A stretch of DNA of 14,694 nucleotides. Origin: Dehalococcoidales bacterium (GTDB lineage Bacteria > Chloroflexota > Dehalococcoidia > Dehalococcoidales > Fen-1064). The stretch covers positions 1 to 14,694 of the forward strand of contig JAQTOJ010000019.1 of the NCBI GenBank assembly GCA_028713395.1. The letters run 5' to 3'. Of this stretch, positions 5,294-12,070 are shown piece after piece. Under the pieces are notes generated by a model. It saw only the letters and a program-made list of their open reading frames with translations, was not told where the DNA came from and made no database searches. Each line of letters begins with the position of its first letter. Within the stretch, counting starts at the first letter, position 1. Made by a program: the position numbers and the translations under genes.

Positions 5294-7348
5294 TTGTCTG
5301 AACACCTGAACGCCGTCCAGAAACACATCGCGGAACTACGTAAAGAACTGAACTATCACAATCACCGCTACTACGTATTGGATAGTCCGGAAATCAGTGA
5401 CGCGGAATACGATAAGCTGATACAGGAATTGCGCAAGCTGGAAGCCGATTATCCCCAGTTCCTCACGCCTGATTCCCCCACGCAGCGTGTCGGCGGTGCC
5501 CCTGCCGCGGCTTTCCATGTCATTACCCATCCCGTGCCGCTGCTTTCCCTGGCGAACGCTTTTGAAAAAGCTGACCTCCTGGCGTGGCACACCCGCACGG
5601 CCAAACTGCTATCGACTGCGCAATTCGACCTGGTTTGCGAGCACAAAATTGATGGGCTCAAAATTGCGCTGGTATATGAAAACGGTCAATTCGTGCAGGG
5701 TGCGACACGCGGCGATGGTATTCACGGCGAGGACATCACTCTAAACCTGAAAACTGTGCGCAGCATCCCGCTCTCCGTGCCCGGTGACGCTCCGACCCGT
5801 TTTGAAGTCCAGGGCGAGATCTATCTACCCAAAGCCGGTTTCAAGAAACTGAATATCGAGCGCGAGAATGAAGGCGAGCCGCTTTTTGCCAACCCACGCA
5901 ACGCTGCCGCGGGATCGGTGCGCCAGCTTGACCCCCGCATTACCGCCAGAAGGCCGCTGGATATCTTTATATATCATCTCGGCTGGGCGGAAGGCAAAGC
6001 TACACCGGAGACACACTGGGAAACGATACAATGGCTGAAATCACTGGGTTTTAAAACCAACCCCTATATGCGTAAAGTGAATCATATCGAAGCCGCCGAA
6101 GCTTACCACGAAGAGTGGCAGCAAAAGCGGGACGATTTACCCTATGAAATCGACGGCGTAGTCATAAAAGTCGATAGGATGGATTACCATGAGACGCTCG
6201 GCGATGTAGGCCGGGAACCGCGCTGGGCCATCGCCTATAAATTCCCCGCCATTCAGGCCACCACCAAACTCAAGGAAATCGCCATCAGCGTCGGACGGAC
6301 CGGCACACTCAACCCATACGCCATACTGGAACCGGTGAAGGTGGGCGGCGTGACCATCGAACGGGCGGCTTTGCACAATGAGGACGATATCCGCCGCAAA
6401 GACATCCGCGAGAGTGATTGGGTAATCATCCAGCGTGCCGGGGATGTCATTCCGGAAATTGTGGGGCCGATCACATCCAAACGCACCGGGGAGGAAAAGG
6501 AATTCAGTATCCTGAGCAAAATTTACGATAAAGATAAAGGCCGCCCGGCTTGCCCGGTTTGCGGGGCAGAAGTGATTCAGCCGGCCGACGAGGTGATGTA
6601 TTACTGCACCAATGCCGCCTGTCCGGCGCAGGTACAGCGCCGTATCGAATTGTTCGTCTCGCGCGGGGCGATGGACATCCGCGGCCTCGGCGAAAAATGG
6701 ATCAATGCCTTTCTGGAACAAGGCTTGATACACGACATGGCAGATATTTTTACCCTGAAAGAAAAACGAGATACTTTGATAGAACTGGAAAAACTGGGTG
6801 AAAAGAGCGTCGATAACATGCTCAATGCCATTGAAAAAAGCAAAGGGCAAAGCCTTGCCCGGGTGATTTATGCCCTCGGTATCCGGCATGTCGGCGAAGA
6901 GACCGCTGCCCTGCTGGCGGATAACTTCGCCAACCTCAATGAGTTGAAAAACGCGCAGGAAAGCAAGCTGCTGACCATTGATAGCATCGGCCCAAAAATC
7001 GCGCTCAGTATCGTGACATTTTTCCGGCAAGAACAAAATTTGCTGATAATTGCTAAACTAAAAGAAGCAGGGGTCTGGCCGCAACGGGAAATCAAGTCAA
7101 CCGCAGGTTTGCCTTTGACCGGCAAGGAATTTGTGATCACCGGTACCTTAAAAGCCTTTTCCCGGGAGGTAGCCCAGGACAGGATCCGCACCCTGGGCGG
7201 TACGACCAAAGACAATGTCACCAAAAACACTGCCTATCTGGTGGTGGGTGAAGACCCCGGTGCCAACAAGCTGACCCGCGCCAAAACGCTGGGGACGGCG
7301 CAAATCGATGAGGAGAAATTACTTGCCATTCTGGAACAGAAAAACTGA
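5294..7348 (+). CDS. ligA: NAD-dependent DNA ligase LigA
   Basis: LigA seals 3'-OH/5'-phosphate nicks in replication and repair using NAD+ (EC 6.5.1.2). The 684-aa length and domain order are normal. The N-terminal Ia domain (1-65) contains the YHNHRYYVLD motif that binds NMN. The adenylation domain has KIDG with the AMP-accepting Lys118, then TRGDG (138-142). The OB-fold is followed by a four-cysteine zinc finger (CPVCG near 419 and CTNAACPAQ near 438-443). The HhH region (about 460-590) contains GLGEKW and GIRHVGEETA. A BRCT domain runs from about 606 to 684 (GKEFVITGTL, TKNTAYLVVG). The start is TTG with a weak GGGGG ribosome site; the N-terminal alignment fits. It is the first gene of the operon, and its end overlaps pth. 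Confidence 0.97.
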   Translation: MSEHLNAVQKHIAELRKELNYHNHRYYVLDSPEISDAEYDKLIQELRKLEADYPQFLTPDSPTQRVGGAPAAAFHVITHPVPLLSLANAFEKADLLAWHTRTAKLLSTAQFDLVCEHKIDGLKIALVYENGQFVQGATRGDGIHGEDITLNLKTVRSIPLSVPGDAPTRFEVQGEIYLPKAGFKKLNIERENEGEPLFANPRNAAAGSVRQLDPRITARRPLDIFIYHLGWAEGKATPETHWETIQWLKSLGFKTNPYMRKVNHIEAAEAYHEEWQQKRDDLPYEIDGVVIKVDRMDYHETLGDVGREPRWAIAYKFPAIQATTKLKEIAISVGRTGTLNPYAILEPVKVGGVTIERAALHNEDDIRRKDIRESDWVIIQRAGDVIPEIVGPITSKRTGEEKEFSILSKIYDKDKGRPACPVCGAEVIQPADEVMYYCTNAACPAQVQRRIELFVSRGAMDIRGLGEKWINAFLEQGLIHDMADIFTLKEKRDTLIELEKLGEKSVDNMLNAIEKSKGQSLARVIYALGIRHVGEETAALLADNFANLNELKNAQESKLLTIDSIGPKIALSIVTFFRQEQNLLIIAKLKEAGVWPQREIKSTAGLPLTGKEFVITGTLKAFSREVAQDRIRTLGGTTKDNVTKNTAYLVVGEDPGANKLTRAKTLGTAQIDEEKLLAILEQKN

Positions 7349-7952
7349 AACCCGGCTGATCATCGGTCTGGGGAACCCCGGTGAGAAATATGCGGACACG
7401 CGGCATAATATAGGGTTTATGTGTCTCGATGCCTTCGCGCTGCTGCATAAAGTTGTATTTACAAGGACTCGTATCAAGGCAAAAGTCGGGGAGACCCGCC
7501 TGAACAATCTGGATGTCGTCCTGGGGAAACCACAAACATTCATGAATCTCAGCGGTGAGGCAGTAGGCAAACTGGTGCGTCAGCACAAGGTCAAGCCGGA
7601 AAACCTGATCGTGGTTTACGACGACCTGGACCTGCCGGTAGGGCGCATCCGCATCCGGCTGGGGGGCAGCTCCGGCGGGCATAAAGGCATCAACTCCATT
7701 ATCGCCCACATCAGTTCCCAGGAATTTATCCGGGTGCGGGTGGGTATCGGGCGTCCGGAAATCAAAGAACGTAATGAAGATGATGGCGATGGCGTCATCA
7801 ACCATGTGCTCAGCGGTTTTAGTCCTGAGGAAAAACTCATAATGAAAGACATCATTCCGCTCGCCGGCAAAATTGTAGAATCGCTGCTCGCCGATGGGTT
7901 GGAAGCGACCATGAACCGGTACAACGCCACTGACCTGAGAAAAAAACCATGA
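7323..7952 (+). CDS. pth: Peptidyl-tRNA hydrolase
   Basis: Pth hydrolyses the ester bond of peptidyl-tRNA dropped from stalled ribosomes, recycling tRNA (EC 3.1.1.29). Counted from the TTG at 7323 the product is 209 aa, slightly longer than the usual 190-200 because of an eight-residue lead before the first strand (RLIIGLGNPG). Catalytic and substrate residues are present: Asn18 in GLGNPG, the catalytic His28 in TRHNIGF, Asn75 in TFMNLSG, Asp100 in YDDLDLP, and the GSSGGHKGINSI loop. I prefer the TTG because GAGGAG (7310-7315) is 7 bases upstream; an ATG at 7308 in the same frame would add five residues but has no ribosome site. Both starts lie inside the end of ligA, implying translational coupling. 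Its stop overlaps the next start by 4 bases. Confidence 0.96.
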   Translation: MPFWNRKTETRLIIGLGNPGEKYADTRHNIGFMCLDAFALLHKVVFTRTRIKAKVGETRLNNLDVVLGKPQTFMNLSGEAVGKLVRQHKVKPENLIVVYDDLDLPVGRIRIRLGGSSGGHKGINSIIAHISSQEFIRVRVGIGRPEIKERNEDDGDGVINHVLSGFSPEEKLIMKDIIPLAGKIVESLLADGLEATMNRYNATDLRKKP

Positions 7953-8491
7953 ACCGATTGGCCGAATTCGTTTACACGGTTGCCACTTCCGCCAACCGGC
8001 AAAAAACCGCGTTGATCGTCTTCGGAATTTTTTTATGGTACGGCGGCGTAGCCATCATGATCGGGCTTTCTCCTCTGCTGGATAACCTGTTTCATTTCAA
8101 TGTCGATATCTCCCTAACGATAAGACTGGTCATCGCAGCCGTGTTGTTTGTGCCAGGCGTTCCTATGGTCGTATGGTCCATCACCCAGTGTTTCCGGTCG
8201 CAGGGCACACCGGTGCCTTTCAAACCCCCGCCGGGACTCATGACCACCGGCATATACGGCGTCATTCGCAACCCCATGCACGTCGGCTGGACGCTGGTGC
8301 TGTACGGGGTGGCCGTCTTGATGCATTCTTTCACGCTGCTTTTCATCTTCATGCCGCTCTTTATACTGGTACACTGGCTATACATCAAGCAGATCGAGGA
8401 AAAGGAACTGGAAAAGAAATTCGGGCAGGCGTATTTAGAATATAAGCAAAAAGTACCGATGTGGTTACCGGGGATTAATAAACGAAAATGA
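7949..8491 (+). CDS. Integral membrane methyltransferase of the isoprenylcysteine carboxyl methyltransferase / PEMT-like family
   Basis: This is a 180-aa multi-spanning membrane protein. Hydrophobic segments lie at about 21-41, 57-79, and a long pair at about 112-146. The C-terminal half has the family pattern: GLMTTGIYGVIRNPMHVG (about 96-113, with RNPMH at 107-111), then the segment pair, then EEKELEKKFGQAYLEYKQKV (150-169) and a proline near the end. In ICMT/PEMT enzymes this region binds S-adenosylmethionine and the lipid or prenyl acceptor at the membrane face. The true acceptor here is unknown; bacterial members of this broad family are poorly defined. It overlaps pth and mtnA by 4 bases each (ATGA), so it is translated with them, and as a SAM user it fits the theme of the operon. 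Confidence 0.85.
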   Translation: MNRLAEFVYTVATSANRQKTALIVFGIFLWYGGVAIMIGLSPLLDNLFHFNVDISLTIRLVIAAVLFVPGVPMVVWSITQCFRSQGTPVPFKPPPGLMTTGIYGVIRNPMHVGWTLVLYGVAVLMHSFTLLFIFMPLFILVHWLYIKQIEEKELEKKFGQAYLEYKQKVPMWLPGINKRK

Positions 8492-9528
8492 ATAAAAACA
8501 AATATACCTTAAACTACCAGCCGATCGAATGGCGGGATCACAAAGTGCGCTTCCTCGACCAGACTTTACTGCCGCACGAAGAAACTTACATCGAGACCGC
8601 GGACTATATGGAAATAGCTACTGCCATCAAAGAACTCAAGGTGCGCGGCGCGCCATTAATCGGCGTCGCAGGAGCTTACGGTATGGCGCTTGGCGCCCGG
8701 CAAATCTACGCCCGGAGCCGCGCCGAAATGCTGCGGAAATTGCATGATATCGCTTCAATTCTGAAAATTACCCGACCAACCGCTCGCAATCTTTTCTGGG
8801 CGATTGAGAGAATGGAAAAAGTTGCCAAAGCCGGGAAAAGCATCGAAGGTATTATCATCGACCTGGAAAATGAAGCGGTAACAATCCACCGGGAAGAGGC
8901 TGAAGCCACCTACCGGTTGAGTGAATACGGGGCAGGGTTGTTGCCAAACAGCGCCACAATTCTGACACACTGCAATACAGGCCCGCTGGCAGCCACCGGT
9001 TTGGGCACGGCACTGGGAGTGATTATTTATGCCCACCGGCAGGGTAAAAGCATCAAGGTTTACGCCGATGAAACTAGGCCGCTGCTTCAGGGAGCCCGCC
9101 TGACCACCTGGGAACTACAAAAAGCCGGTATCCCGGTAACATTGATCACAGATTCCATGGCGGGTCATTTCCTGCATCAGGGCAATATCGATTACGTCAT
9201 TGTCGGGGCGGATAGAATTGCGTTAAACGGCGATACCGCCAACAAGATTGGAACATATTCATTAGCCGTGCTCGCTAAAGAAAATAACGTGCCTTTCTAC
9301 GTTGCCGCTCCCTCAAGTACTTTCGATGCCAATATCAAGTCCGGCGAAGAGATAATCGTGGAAATCAGGAACGCCCACGAAGTGACGGAAATCGGCGGCG
9401 TGAGCATCGTCCCATACGGCATCACCGCCGTCTCACCGGCATTCGATGTCACCCCGGCAAAATACATCACCGCTTTTATCACAGAAAAGGGTATAATAAA
9501 GCCACCGTTCGGGGACTTAACAGCATAA
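8488..9528 (+). CDS. mtnA: S-methyl-5-thioribose-1-phosphate isomerase
   Basis: MtnA converts methylthioribose-1-phosphate to methylthioribulose-1-phosphate (EC 5.3.1.23), the step after MtnP. The 346-aa length is typical, and the eIF2B-related fold is evident. Key motifs are KVRGAPLIGVAGAYG (Arg53, phosphate binding), RPTARNLFWA, the catalytic Cys162 in LTHCNTG, ADETRPLLQGARLTTWEL, the catalytic Asp242 in VGADRIALNGD, and NKIGTY. The C-terminal PYGITAVSPAFDVTPAKYI is also characteristic. The start overlaps the previous stop (ATGA). The related ribose-1,5-bisphosphate isomerases and eIF2B subunits are the alternative calls, but the Cys/Asp pair and mtnP two genes downstream support MtnA. Aerobic salvage genes (mtnB, mtnC, mtnD) are not seen here. 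Confidence 0.95.
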   Translation: MNKNKYTLNYQPIEWRDHKVRFLDQTLLPHEETYIETADYMEIATAIKELKVRGAPLIGVAGAYGMALGARQIYARSRAEMLRKLHDIASILKITRPTARNLFWAIERMEKVAKAGKSIEGIIIDLENEAVTIHREEAEATYRLSEYGAGLLPNSATILTHCNTGPLAATGLGTALGVIIYAHRQGKSIKVYADETRPLLQGARLTTWELQKAGIPVTLITDSMAGHFLHQGNIDYVIVGADRIALNGDTANKIGTYSLAVLAKENNVPFYVAAPSSTFDANIKSGEEIIVEIRNAHEVTEIGGVSIVPYGITAVSPAFDVTPAKYITAFITEKGIIKPPFGDLTA

Positions 9529-9552
9529 CGGAAATAATAGTGGAGGGAGTTT

Positions 9553-9735
9553 ATGAAAGTAGCCGACCTCACCGTAACACAATTCCGTCATCTTGTTATA
9601 GAAATCGTCGACCAGGAACTAAAGAAACACTTACCCGCGCCTGAATTCCAGGCTAAAACACGCCGGAAAGGGGCGCCCTCGGCGATGACACTGGAGCAGG
9701 TCTGTAAAGAATTTGGATTCATCTTGAAGGAGTAA
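9553..9735 (+). CDS. 60-aa conserved-looking small protein between mtnA and mtnP, antitoxin-like N-terminus
   Basis: A strong ribosome site (GGAGGGAG, 3-4 bases from the ATG) and tight spacing (24 bases after mtnA, 2 bases before mtnP) make this a real gene. The first half, VADLTVTQFRHLVIEIVDQEL (about 3-23, broken here only as a description), reads as one amphipathic helix and resembles the start of many small RelB/Phd-like or uncharacterised antitoxin-type proteins ('LT..EF..L..E.V...L'). The second half is basic in the middle (KTRRKG, 34-39) and ends with a short helix, TLEQVCKEFGFILKE (46-60). No toxin-like gene is adjacent. I cannot assign a function; a partner or regulator of the MTA enzymes or a stray antitoxin are both possible. 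Confidence 0.75.
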   Translation: MKVADLTVTQFRHLVIEIVDQELKKHLPAPEFQAKTRRKGAPSAMTLEQVCKEFGFILKE

Positions 9736-9737
9736 AT

Positions 9738-10619
9738 ATGCCCGCCAAACAAATCAAACCGCAGGCTGCCATCGCCGTCATCGGGGGCACCGGATTGGAA
9801 CAAATAGAAGGCATGACGGATATCCGGCAGTTGGATGTGAATACGCCTTTCGGTAAACCTTCGGACGTTATTACTATCGGTAAACTAGACGGCGTCGATG
9901 TGGCTTTCCTGCCACGGCACGGACGCGGCCATTTCATATCCCCCACCGAACTACCGGCCCGCGCCAATATTTACGCCTTGAAATCACTGGGCGTAGAACA
10001 GATCATTGCTGTTTGTAGTTGCGGCAGTTTCAAAGAAGAACTGGCACCGGGCACGCTGGTCATCCCAGACCAGTTGATCGACCGCACCCGCAATCGTGTC
10101 AGCAGCTTTTTCACAGAGGGTATTGTGGCCCACATCGGGTTCGCGCATCCTTTCTGCCGCGATTTGAGCAATCTGCTATTCAAAGCGGCCCGTGACACGA
10201 AAGCCGCTGTCCATAATCGCGGGACTTATGTCTGCATGGAAGGACCGGCATTTTCCACCCGCGCCGAATCCAGGCTCTATAAAAGCTGGGGCGCGGACGT
10301 CATCGGCATGACCGCCCTACCGGAGGCCAAACTCGCCCGGGAAGCGGAGATGTGCTATGCGGTAATCGCTTGCGTGACTGACTACGATAGCTGGTGGGAA
10401 CCGGTGGCGCCCGTTACCGTGGAAGTCGTGCTGAAAACCCTGCGTGAAAACATCGATACCTCGCGGCAGATCATTAAACGGGCAGTCAAACAAATGCCCA
10501 AGGTGCGGGATTGTGAATGCGCCTCCGCTCTGAAAATGGCCATCGTGACGGACCCGGCAAAGATACCCGCCGGCCAGAAAGAAAAGTTGGGGTTATTGAT
10601 AGGGAAATATATTCGTTAA
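9738..10619 (+). CDS. mtnP: S-methyl-5'-thioadenosine phosphorylase
   Basis: MtnP phosphorolyses MTA, the by-product of polyamine synthesis and radical-SAM-related chemistry, to adenine and methylthioribose-1-phosphate (EC 2.4.2.28). The 293-aa protein is of the purine nucleoside phosphorylase II/human MTAP type. It has GGTGL (16-20), NTPFGKPSD (35-43), the phosphate-binding RHGRGH (60-65), a SCGSFKEELAPG block, MEGPAFSTRAES (from 167), a GADVIGMTALPEAKLAREA block and TDYDSWW. The Asp residues in TDYD are those that, in MTAP, select 6-aminopurines over 6-oxopurines, so MTA is favoured over inosine. Compared with MTAP's 'GADVINMT', the Asn is Gly here. Ribosome site AAGGAG. It is the last gene of the ligA operon. 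Confidence 0.94.
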   Translation: MPAKQIKPQAAIAVIGGTGLEQIEGMTDIRQLDVNTPFGKPSDVITIGKLDGVDVAFLPRHGRGHFISPTELPARANIYALKSLGVEQIIAVCSCGSFKEELAPGTLVIPDQLIDRTRNRVSSFFTEGIVAHIGFAHPFCRDLSNLLFKAARDTKAAVHNRGTYVCMEGPAFSTRAESRLYKSWGADVIGMTALPEAKLAREAEMCYAVIACVTDYDSWWEPVAPVTVEVVLKTLRENIDTSRQIIKRAVKQMPKVRDCECASALKMAIVTDPAKIPAGQKEKLGLLIGKYIR

Positions 10620-10641
10620 ATCATTAGTAAACAAAATACAC

Positions 10642-10670
10642 ATAACAATCGAATGCAAATGTAGTAAAAT
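10642..10670 (+). promoter_or_regulatory. Promoter of the core methionine synthase gene, predicted leaderless
   Basis: ATAACA (10642-10647), 17-base spacer, TAAAAT (10665-10670). The ATG begins 7 bases after the -10 box, exactly where transcription is expected to start, and no Shine-Dalgarno sequence precedes the ATG. Both facts point to a leaderless mRNA. Confidence 0.45.
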
Positions 10671-10676
10671 CAAAGA

Positions 10677-11711
10677 ATGTTAGATACTAAACTTAACTGT
10701 TTGACCACTTTTCACGGCAGCCTGCCGCACAAAGATGCGGATAAGGCTTGCCAGCTCGTGGCAAAATATCTGCCGGATCTCCCGGCTTTTCCGCAGCTCT
10801 CCAAACGCGCCTACCGCGAGAACATGTACGCCCAGTGCAGCGAGGGTTTCCCCGGCATCGTAGTGACGGATGATAAAATCTATGTCGATAGCAAGCAGGA
10901 TTTGACCGGCCAACTGGCGCAATTCTATACGGATTACATGGCCAACGATATCAGCCGCTATGGCATTAGCTATGAATATGGCGCGGGATTTCATACATTT
11001 CTTAAGATGAAAGGGTTGAAACCGCGTGCCGTCAAAGGCCATATTACAGGGCCGGTGACCTGGGGGTTGACTGTCCCTGATGTTGAAGGCAAGGGGATTC
11101 TCTACGATGAAACCCTGGGCGATGTCGTGCCGAAATTCTTAAGACTGAAAGCCGCCTGGATCGAACGGGAACTGTGCAAAATGAATCCGAACACGATCAT
11201 GTTCGTGGATGAACCTTACTTGACCGCCTTTGGCTCCGTGGGCATGCAGTTGACCAAAGAACAGGTGATCGATTGCCTGGAAGAAACCTACCGCGGCATC
11301 AAAGGATTGAAAGGCACCCACTGTTGCGGCAACACCGATTGGGCAATTCTCCTGCAAACAAGCGTGGATATTATCAGTTTCGATACCTACAATTTCGCGG
11401 AGTCGCTGGCAATTTACCCGCAGGAAGTGAAAAATTTCTTGGCACGCGGCGGCTGCATTGCCTGGGGTATCGTCCCCACCGACGCCGAAACGGTAAATAA
11501 AGAAACTGTTCACAGCCTAAAAGACAGACTGGAAGCCGCGCTTGCATTGTTTACACGTAAAGGCATCCCTATAAATCAATTACTGGAACAGGGCTTGATC
11601 ACCCCGGCATGCGGACTGGGACCGATCAGCAGCGAAGCGGCGGCGGAACGCGCCCTGCAATTAACCGCAGAGCTTTCAAAAGAAATCCGCAACAAATACA
11701 ATCTCGCCTAA
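10677..11711 (+). CDS. Core methionine synthase (short MetE-like, folate-independent type)
   Basis: At 344 aa this covers only the C-terminal catalytic half of cobalamin-independent methionine synthase. Similar 'core MetE' from Dehalococcoides mccartyi uses methylcobalamin rather than methyl-folate in vitro, and such folate-independent families have been called Mes proteins (MesB being the likely one). It should methylate homocysteine to methionine with a corrinoid protein as donor. Visible elements are TTFHGSLPHKDAD at the N-terminus, HITGPVTWGL, VDEPY with Asp178 (homocysteine/methionine amino group), and the zinc ligands His215 and Cys217 in THCCGN and Cys312 in PACGLGP. The position of the fourth MetE ligand (Glu in VITIET) holds Asp236 (IISFDTY). 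There is no ribosome site upstream. The gene sits between the MTA genes and the ahcY operon, which supports a role in the SAM cycle. Confidence 0.88.
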   Translation: MLDTKLNCLTTFHGSLPHKDADKACQLVAKYLPDLPAFPQLSKRAYRENMYAQCSEGFPGIVVTDDKIYVDSKQDLTGQLAQFYTDYMANDISRYGISYEYGAGFHTFLKMKGLKPRAVKGHITGPVTWGLTVPDVEGKGILYDETLGDVVPKFLRLKAAWIERELCKMNPNTIMFVDEPYLTAFGSVGMQLTKEQVIDCLEETYRGIKGLKGTHCCGNTDWAILLQTSVDIISFDTYNFAESLAIYPQEVKNFLARGGCIAWGIVPTDAETVNKETVHSLKDRLEAALALFTRKGIPINQLLEQGLITPACGLGPISSEAAAERALQLTAELSKEIRNKYNLA

Positions 11712-11721
11712 TAACCGCCAA

Positions 11722-11749
11722 CGTCATTCCAGCGGAGGCTGTAATCCAG
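11722..11749. repeat. Short palindromic interspersed repeat, GTCATTCCAGC type
   Basis: CGTCATTCC-AGCGGAGGCT-GTAATCCAG forms an imperfect hairpin (ATTCCAGC / GCTGTAAT, one mismatch). It matches the general form of short intergenic palindromes seen in many copies in bacterial genomes, including Dehalococcoidia. Only one copy is in this window, so repetition is from family knowledge. Confidence 0.45.
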
Positions 11750-11790
11750 TAAAATTTTATTAATTATCTAGTATTTTGTTTTATTGAAGC

Positions 11791-11819
11791 TTGAGATTTT
11801 AAGTAAAGTAGGGTAGATT
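11791..11819 (+). promoter_or_regulatory. Promoter of the 37-aa basic ORF, predicted leaderless
   Basis: TTGAGA (11791-11796), 17-base spacer, TAGATT (11814-11819). As with the gene before it, the ATG (11827) follows the -10 box by 7 bases and there is no Shine-Dalgarno sequence. Confidence 0.42.
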
Positions 11820-11826
11820 AGATAGT

Positions 11827-11940
11827 ATGAATAAAGGTAAAATGATGGCTCTGAAAGAGCACCGCAAGAAACAGACCAAAGCCAAAGACGAACGCCGCGC
11901 TGAAAGAGCGAAACAACCCAAAACCGGCGCTAAAAAATAA
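11827..11940 (+). CDS. 37-aa very basic small ORF, unknown
   Basis: The frame encodes MNKGKMMALKEHRKK followed by QTKAKDERRAERAKQ and PKTGAKK. It has 16 Lys/Arg and only four acidic residues in 37, all helix-prone, as in ribosome- or nucleic-acid-binding tails. It has its own promoter and ends 30 bases before a GC-rich hairpin. The first ATG fits a leaderless start; alternatively AAAGG at 11834-11838 could serve the internal ATG ATG at residues 6-7. It occupies the middle of the 359-base stretch between the methionine synthase and kinase genes. Its codon use is like that of its neighbours, and the frame stays open. I do not recognise a family, and at this length chance remains possible. Confidence 0.5.
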   Translation: MNKGKMMALKEHRKKQTKAKDERRAERAKQPKTGAKK

Positions 11941-11973
11941 CCTGCGGTGATGCCCTGTTTTAAGAAGATTCCT

Positions 11974-12010
11974 GCTCGCCGGTAATACCGGCTACGAGCT
12001 ATTTGATATT
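11974..12010 (+). terminator. Hairpin, probable terminator after the 37-aa ORF
   Basis: GCTCG (11974-11978) pairs with CGAGC (11995-11999) and encloses CCGGT/ACCGG (11979-11983/11987-11991). TATTTGATATT follows. The stem has a 3-base bulge and the U-tract is interrupted, so it is a moderate candidate. Confidence 0.42.
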
Positions 12011-12070
12011 ATCCGGATTCACGCAGAGCCATGAAGTAACCTGCCGTAAATTGTCTGGGAAGGAGATGCT

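Noticed and set aside
6137..7036. Long reverse-strand open frame (about 299 codons) opposite ligA
   Set aside because: It lies entirely antisense to the well-conserved ligA catalytic, zinc-finger and HhH regions, has low-complexity composition (many Phe/His/Ala) and no ribosome site.
7218..7805. Reverse open frame of 195 codons opposite pth
   Set aside because: Shadow of pth and the end of ligA, both of which carry catalytic motifs.
9492..9497. TATAAT near the end of mtnA as an internal promoter for the 60-aa gene and mtnP
   Set aside because: No -35 hexamer at 16-18 bases upstream (ACCGCT at that place) and no TGn extension.
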